Part shown: piece by piece, positions 58,127 through 64,000 of the stretch | How the letters are laid out: each line of letters begins with the position of its first letter | Numbering within the stretch: position 1 is the stretch's first letter | Assembly (NCBI GenBank): GCA_003586115.2 | Contig: QVOM02000001.1 | Location: 16,753,291-16,817,290 of the forward strand | Length of the DNA: 64,000 nt | Direction: 5' to 3' | From: Salvator merianae | Taxonomy: Eukaryota > Chordata > Lepidosauria > Squamata > Teiidae | Position numbers and translations under genes: made by a program | The notes under the pieces: generated by a model | Seen by the model: only the letters and a program-made list of their open reading frames with translations | Databases searched by the model: none | What the model was told of the DNA's origin: nothing

Positions 58127-59817
58127 GAGGAGTTGAAAAGAAAATAAAGATGTCCTTTTGAATTGGAAGAGTTTTTATTAAACTGTGATATATTTTATGC
58201 TTCCTTCAATATACCTTGTATTAAGGTTTCAATAATATTCTAATAAATTTAAATATAATAAATTAATTTATTAAAAGAAGCATGATGTAAACAAAACTTT
58301 CAAGTATATTTAGCACAAAAAGCGGAACACAAGAAGTATCAGTGATAGCAAGAAACCTGAGTTGTTCTCTGCAGCTTGTTCAAAGTTGAAGCCTCCCCTG
58401 CCTTTAATGACCTCTCACCATCTGACAACATTGCTGTTGTGAAATTATTATTTTGTCTGTAAAAGCTTTTTTGCTCAAAAAAACACTCAGTTGACCTGAG
58501 GCTGATTTAATGACCTGTAATGGAAAAAAAACCTCAACCTGTTATAAAGGCTTTTTTTCCACATTTTCATTTTTAGGAGAACTTAGTGATAATTTGTCTG
58601 TCTTCCCTCTACCATTTTTCCCGGTGGAATGAATTTCATTTCCTAGCTGAGTGCTCCAAAAACCTAGTATGGGGGAGGATAAACTTGAAGTCTGGAATGT
58701 AGTGAAATGATTTAGAGTTTGGTCTGGGTAAAATGAAGAGTAAAGAGGAACTCTGTTGCTTCAGAGAGTCAGTAAGGTCGATGTTTTCTTTATTTTATTA
58801 CAACTGACTGCAGAAACCATGTACATGTGGGACTTCCCCCACTCTCTGTGTTTGAAACAGGGGCAAGGAAGGCAGGTAAACCACATACAAACCCCATTCA
58901 TGCTTGGACTGTTGGTTGGGGGTTGCTCATGCTTCCTAGGTAGATAAATAGCATACTTTAAAGTTTCACTTCATGTAGTAATTAAGCTTATCATTTATCT
59001 AAAGTTGTGCCCGCATGTGGGGCTATGGTGTTGCTTTTCTTGAAAAGCTGGCATTTTCTCTGGGCTGCTTAAAAATGGCCAAAGCCTTTGGCTACCCTTA
59101 CACAACGCAGGCTGCTGTACTTCGATATCCTTCTTTGCAGGGCAGATGAAATCTTGCCCTCCTGATGTGCCTCTTAAAGACATCAACCCAGGGATGATAA
59201 GGTGCATCAAGAGTGGGATTTCTCATCCTTCTATTTGCAAGCTTTTTCCCAGTTATCAGGCACAAAATGGGCACATCTGAGGTGCAACATTTGCCCACCC
59301 TGACCTCTGGACAACCAAGGGGCAACTGAACGGCATTATTTAGATGCCCTATTTAAAGCTGCATTTCTATGAACAGGGAGTTTGATCACAGGCAGTACCC
59401 AAACATGGAAGCATACTCACACTTGATATTCACTTGCACTCTTATTTGTATATCAAATTCCCTTTAAAAGAAAACTCTGTGCCATTTAGCTTTTCTCATT
59501 CCATTCCATGTCCTTAAGCATAAAAATAGATTACTTGCATATTTCATGTTTATCTCAATTTTCTTTCAAAAACCACGAACAAAATAGATGAAGCAGTCAC
59601 TACAGCAACACTATGAGTAAGCAAAGTTCTGAAACTTAATGGCAATTATTTCTCACCTAACAATCTGTGCAACTAATTAGGTTTCCCATTCAGGTCCTGT
59701 GTTCTACCCATTAAGCCACACTCCTTTCTCAGCTTGAGTGTGCAGCAGACCACGTATGTGAAACATATGCCAAATTAAGACCTAGGAAGCTCTAAGTGGC
59801 TCAAAAACAGCTTAAAC
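58127..59817. other. Unrecognised
   Basis: AT-rich, with no gene or repeat recognised. Confidence 0.4.
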
Positions 59818-60340
59818 CATTTCTGTGCTTCCCTTTCTGACCTGAGCCAGTACAACCAGGCCAGGCTGGAGTGGTTCCAGCTCCTAGATTACTCCTAGTG
59901 CCCCAGAAGGAGATTTCCACACTTAGAAGGCTGTTCCAGGACAGCTCTCATGCTGACTCTGAAGATCACATGGTCTTTGGAGCCAGCTTCTGGGTTCTCC
60001 TAGCCTCAGAGCCCCTGGGGACCCATTTCTGTGGCACAATTTTGTGCACCACCAAAATGGGTCCCCTTGCTGAACCAGCCCATAGAGGCATGAGCCCTTG
60101 TTCATGCCTTCTGGGCTGGGTGAGCACCCTTTAGATCACTGGTAGACCTATTAAAACAGATCTATCAGTATCCTGGTCTAGGCAGATAGTTTGGCTGACT
60201 AGACCTGGCTACACTGTGTTTAATGCACATGTAACATTGCTAGCATAGGACATAGACTCCCAGAAAGTGCAGCAGCATGCAGAAGGGAGGCCTCTGGACC
60301 CCCTTGCTGCCATGGGTCAAAGATAAGCGCAGAAAGGCCC
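59818..60340. mobile_element. MITE family Z copy (inverted relative to 28385)
   Basis: The right end is AAGATAAGCGCAGAAAGGCCC. Blocks 'ttctgtggcacaattttgtgcaccaccaaaatggg' and 'gatcactggtagacc' match family Z. The left end near TTCTGTGCTTCCCTTTCTG is approximate. Confidence 0.55.
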
Positions 60341-60532
60341 TTACAGGTGGTAGCATCTGCATGCTAGTGCGTTAATCCACATTAAAGGGCAGAAAATGCA
60401 CTTCCAAAATTCATTCTCTGTCCTTTAATGTGGATTAGAGGCAGGATGGGAACACTAGCATCTGCATGCTACCATCTCTAACATGCTTTTGAGCTGCTGT
60501 TTTTAATGTTTCCAGATGCATCCTAAGACCCA
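60341..60532. mobile_element. MITE family W copy
   Basis: It carries the same TTAATCCACATTAAAG / CTTTAATGTGGATTA palindrome and flanking 'gcatctgcatgcta' segments as the copy at 30127. It ends near TTTCCAGATGCATCC and abuts the preceding family Z copy. Confidence 0.65.
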
Positions 60533-60797
60533 TCTAACACATGAATGAGCTGAATAAGATTTGTCTGAATGGGTTGTACATATTAGTTCAGTCCCACACC
60601 ACTCAACCTCCATAATATTAGTTGTGAGGGTCATCCAATGAAGTTTAAAGATCCTAGCCTGACATAAGTATTCATATAAACACTCAACACATAGCAGAAC
60701 AATAATATTAACAACTACAAGTTGTAATGATTAGGGACATGCACAATCTCAGCTATACATAGGAGCAAGATGTTGAACAAGATACAACACAATCATT

Positions 60798-61170
60798 GGG
60801 CCTGTTTGCACTTTCCACCATAGAACAAGATAATTATCCTGTTCTATAGTGGAACAGACCTTGCAACGCGGACACTGTCCACACTGTGAGGTCATAGAAC
60901 AGATTGATAGCAGGATACCAGTATTTACTGTCTCGCCACTACCATGGTGACCGGCAATGCTGCACAACAGCACAGATCAGCCACACCATGCTGCTTTGAG
61001 TTCACACCCGGAAGCATGTGCACCGTACCAGGATTTTGTGCTCCTCAGCAGGTAGTGACTGGGAGCAGCTGTAGTCTGCTCCCAATCATCAGGGCCTCCA
61101 CAAAGTGTGGGGGCATTTTACTAGTGAGCGTCCCTGACCCTCACTAGTTGCAAGCATGAAAAGGCTTCTA
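60798..61170 (+). mobile_element. MITE family X copy, about 373 bp
   Basis: The left end is GGGCCTGTTTGCACTTTCC. An adjacent 18 bp hairpin has two mismatches (60815-60832 with 60835-60852). Right-half blocks are 'ggattttgtgctcctcagc', 'agcagctgtagtctgctccc' and 'actagtgagcgtcc'. The right end AAGCATGAAAAGGCTT is degraded. No matching flanking triplet. Confidence 0.7.
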
Positions 61171-62508
61171 CTATCAAAGGAATAGGTACTGGAACAAGAA
61201 AGAAAAGTGCCAATATGTTCTAAGCTCTAGCAAGAAAAGTGCAAATATGGCATAAGATCTAGCATAAATTACAAATACATTCCGTACCACACATCCTCTT
61301 GAGTCAGGTAGACAAGAGTCCTCAATGGAAGAGGAGGAGAAGGTTAGAAGTGTGTCCTCCTTCAACATGCAGAGCTTGGAAACAACTAAAAGAACTACCC
61401 CAAATTATTTTATAATGGCATAACTATGTCCTGACTGTCACATAACAAGAAATATTTAAGACCAAATGCTCTAGGTTGTGAACCATCAGATATTGTCAGA
61501 GGTTCAAAAGCAGAAAGAAAGAAAAGAAAAGAAAAGAAAAGAAAAGAAAAGAAAAGAAAAGAAAAGAAAAGAAAAGAAAGAGAAAAGACAATTAGATATG
61601 AAATACTGACGTATGTCAACTGGCAGGCATTGAATGTTGAAAAGAACTATTGATGTTCACCACTAAATATCAAATACAGACTTCCAGTGTTGAATATTTG
61701 GCAAATGTTCAAAGAATTATAAAGCTGGGGAGATTGTTGTAGCCTTCTCATTCACCCTGGGCTCAGTGCAAAAAAATTCAGAATCAGAAAATCACCAACA
61801 GATGGCTGCCTAGCTAATATCTAAAGAACTTTTGTCAGAGAAAGCCCAGCACTAATACTAATATTTGCTGAAAATCTAGAGTAATCTGTGCTAGGCCAAA
61901 TGACTCGAAAGACCAAAAAGACCTTTTTTTATGATTTCCTCCTTAAAACCTCCCCAGGATCCTTTTGTTTGTGCATGCATATTAAATATTGCTCAGACAT
62001 TCAATTGAAATATTTCTTATGCTATCATTTATGTCAAACTTTGCTAGCTTCTCTAGGTATTCTGAACAACCTTTCCTGTAAGCACCAGACAGCAAAGCAC
62101 ACTGAATAGGAATGATGAGAGCTATTTAGAGGTGCCCACCCTGGCAAAGCCTGATCTATGCTAAAGGTTTGGGAAAATACAGAAGCCCAGCCAAAGCAAA
62201 AAACAATGATAGAACACGTTTTGAACAGGGAATGATTGAGGGTCATTCTCAGACACTCCCTGGTAGGACTGGAAAAGACCCCTTTCTGAGTCTCCAGAGA
62301 GACTTTGTCAATGAAGGTTGCACCTGCACAGCCAAAAAGACCACCTGCAATGGGCCCACAACACACAGCAATTGCATGCCACATCTCCATGGGACCTGCC
62401 ACTCATCTCAAGGGGCAGAAAGCTCCCTCATAGGCACCCTTCAAGCAAAGTTTGCTGTCCTTGTATGTCCCTGTTGCCACCTTGCAGAGGGACAGTGGTG
62501 GTAGGAGC
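61171..62508. other. Unrecognised, with an AAAAG microsatellite
   Basis: No gene recognised. Confidence 0.4.
61513..61590. repeat. (AAAAG)n microsatellite
   Basis: About 15 AAAAG units. The Phe/Leu/Ser minus-strand ORF is an artefact. Confidence 0.97.
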
Positions 62509-62551
<43 letters not shown>

Positions 62552-62552
62552 C
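62509..62552. repeat. (TATC)n microsatellite
   Basis: Eleven tetramer units (GATA on the other strand), a motif abundant in many squamate genomes. Confidence 0.97.
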
Positions 62553-62795
62553 ATCCTGTCATGTTGGGTCACAATAGAATTATCATGAAAGCAAGTTAAA
62601 TAGATTATCTAAAACAGTAACTGTGCTTGCATGGGTAGGAGATGCTGTTCCCTCAGTTGAAGGCCAAGGCAAAGAGCTCAGATAGAAAATGGCTACCTTT
62701 GGTGGCCTTTTCGTGGTTGTCCCTTTACTATCCAGGCAGAATCTTTAAAGCCTGGGATCTTTTTGTTCAAAGTTTATGAGGATGTGAAATGCATT

Positions 62796-63060
62796 CATTT
62801 ATTTATTTGCATTTTCATCCTGCCTTATACCTGAAGATCCCAGGACAGGTTACAACAATAAAAACAGGATGTAAAATGAACATGCTAAAAAGATTAACAG
62901 CACTTTAAAATGGAGAAGGGGACCAGTTTCCTTAGCCATAGGCAAGGGTAAATAGGTACATCTTCATGGCTCTCCTACAGATGTAAAGTGAAGATGCCTG
63001 ATGAACCTCAGGGCGGGGGGGGGGGCTAATCCATAGTCTGCAGTGACCTGGGGGGACAGG
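62796..63060 (-). mobile_element. L2-type LINE 3' end (antisense)
   Basis: It starts 'catttatttatttgcattttcatcctgccttatacc', then 'caggacaggttacaacaataaaaacaggatg', the antisense of an L2 tail. It then runs into 'atcttcatggctctcctacag' and 'ctaatccatagtctgcagtgacc', typical of the adjacent L2 segment. A G10 run lies at about 63017-63026. Confidence 0.6.
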
Positions 63061-64000
63061 ATTGGGCAGCTCCTACCCTCTTATGGTCCATTCACAGCAC
63101 CCCAAATGTACTGTGAGGATCCTGCCTGAATCAAAAGCATGCACAGACTCTTGAAAAGCACCCCACATTTATTTCGTGAGCTCCCAGAAAAAAGCTAGGC
63201 TCACTCAATGCTAGTTACCCCTTTTTAGGGGTCCTGATCACAGTGAGTTGCTCCTGACCCTACCCTTCCTTCAGGATGTCCCATGAGGTTGGCCTTCATG
63301 AGGTTGGGCATTCAGATCCTGGCCTCTGCCCGCACAGTACTTCCCCAAGGGCAACAGAGAGAAGGGAAACTCTGCTTGGAAGCCTCACTTTGATCCTACC
63401 CACACTAATGCAGCCTGTTAGGTCCAAAACAAGGCTTCCAAGTGCAACCTCACCCCTCACCCCCCACCCACTACCCTTGGGGAAGGGCTTCCTGAGCCAC
63501 CGCATTTGCCCTGCCAGATCTTGCCCTTGCTTCATCTGCCCCAGCTGGATTCACGTAGGCAGTCATTTTTTGGCAAGCCACCTCGCTACTGTGCGGATGG
63601 TAGCACTACTCCTGTGTGATCGGCTTTCAATTAGAGAAAGCGCCTGCTCTGAAAGAAGGAGGCATAAATAGACCCTTCACTATTGCCAGTTAATTTCTAG
63701 TACCCCTGCAGGCTCTTGCATTTCGCTCAAGCAGACACGTCTGGGGAGGGGGCAGTGGGCTGCCTCAAAGCAGCAATCAAAAGGATAGGTTGCACTGGAA
63801 TGGAAATGCCCAGCCCAACCTTCGCAAACCTTCGCTAGGTCCCTGGACTCTGGGATTTTATGGCCACACATTCTACACAGCCCACGTATTACACCAGATA
63901 GCAGAACGTGGTGCAGTTTAGAAAACATGCTGAGAGAAATGATGCACACTCTCTCTTTTCACCTCCATCTCCCCTCCTCCACTGTGTGTGCACCCTTCCT
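63061..64000. other. Unrecognised right edge
   Basis: No gene or clear repeat. Several short ORFs lack any assignable motif. Confidence 0.35.

Overview
The window is vertebrate nuclear DNA, most likely from a squamate reptile. That is an inference from the mix of transposable elements: a BovB (RTE) LINE, several CR1 and L2 LINEs, at least two L1 lineages, Ty3/gypsy pieces, a Tc1-like transposon close to the kind common in fish and amphibians, hAT elements, a tRNA-derived SINE, and a large population of short non-autonomous DNA transposons. I found no host protein-coding exon, rRNA, functional tRNA or CRISPR array. Every long ORF I could assign is a piece of a transposable element or a low-complexity artefact. 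The region reads as repeat-rich intergenic or intronic DNA.

Layout. 1-8.2 kb is a repeat cluster: a CR1 split by a 1,177-base run of A (356-1532), an antisense CR1 (about 2856-6725) carrying two small MITEs and a 2.2 kb L1-derived insertion with two ORF1-like segments, then a deleted Tc1 transposon (6790-7522). 8.2-20 kb is mostly unrecognised sequence with scattered MITEs, a hAT element nested in a MITE (14185-15015) and a short L1 3' end. 21-24.4 kb holds L2 fragments in both orientations and a second hAT element (23221-24347). 25-33 kb has MITEs and purine microsatellites. 34.6-41.6 kb has L2 and CR1-like fragments and a clean 5'-truncated L1 insertion with 14 bp target duplications (40256-41649). 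42.9-52.6 kb has MITEs, two gypsy fragments, a SINE and a 200 N assembly gap. 52.95-54.84 kb is an antisense BovB containing two nested elements whose target duplications show precise insertion. 55.9-61.2 kb holds a decayed L1-type ORF2, a CpG-rich 1.07 kb inverted-repeat element and more MITEs.

The dominant theme is nested insertion. Where the target is a known LINE, removing the insert and one target copy restores the expected LINE sequence. This fixes the element ends and gives the order of insertion. The candidates for undescribed biology are a MITE supergroup with ends like GGGCCTGTTCACACTT and 3 bp target duplications, whose left-end hairpins differ in sequence between copies but stay self-complementary; the palindromic 180 bp family; and the L1-derived two-ORF1 element. 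Family names rest on recognition from memory of conserved motifs, not on a database search.
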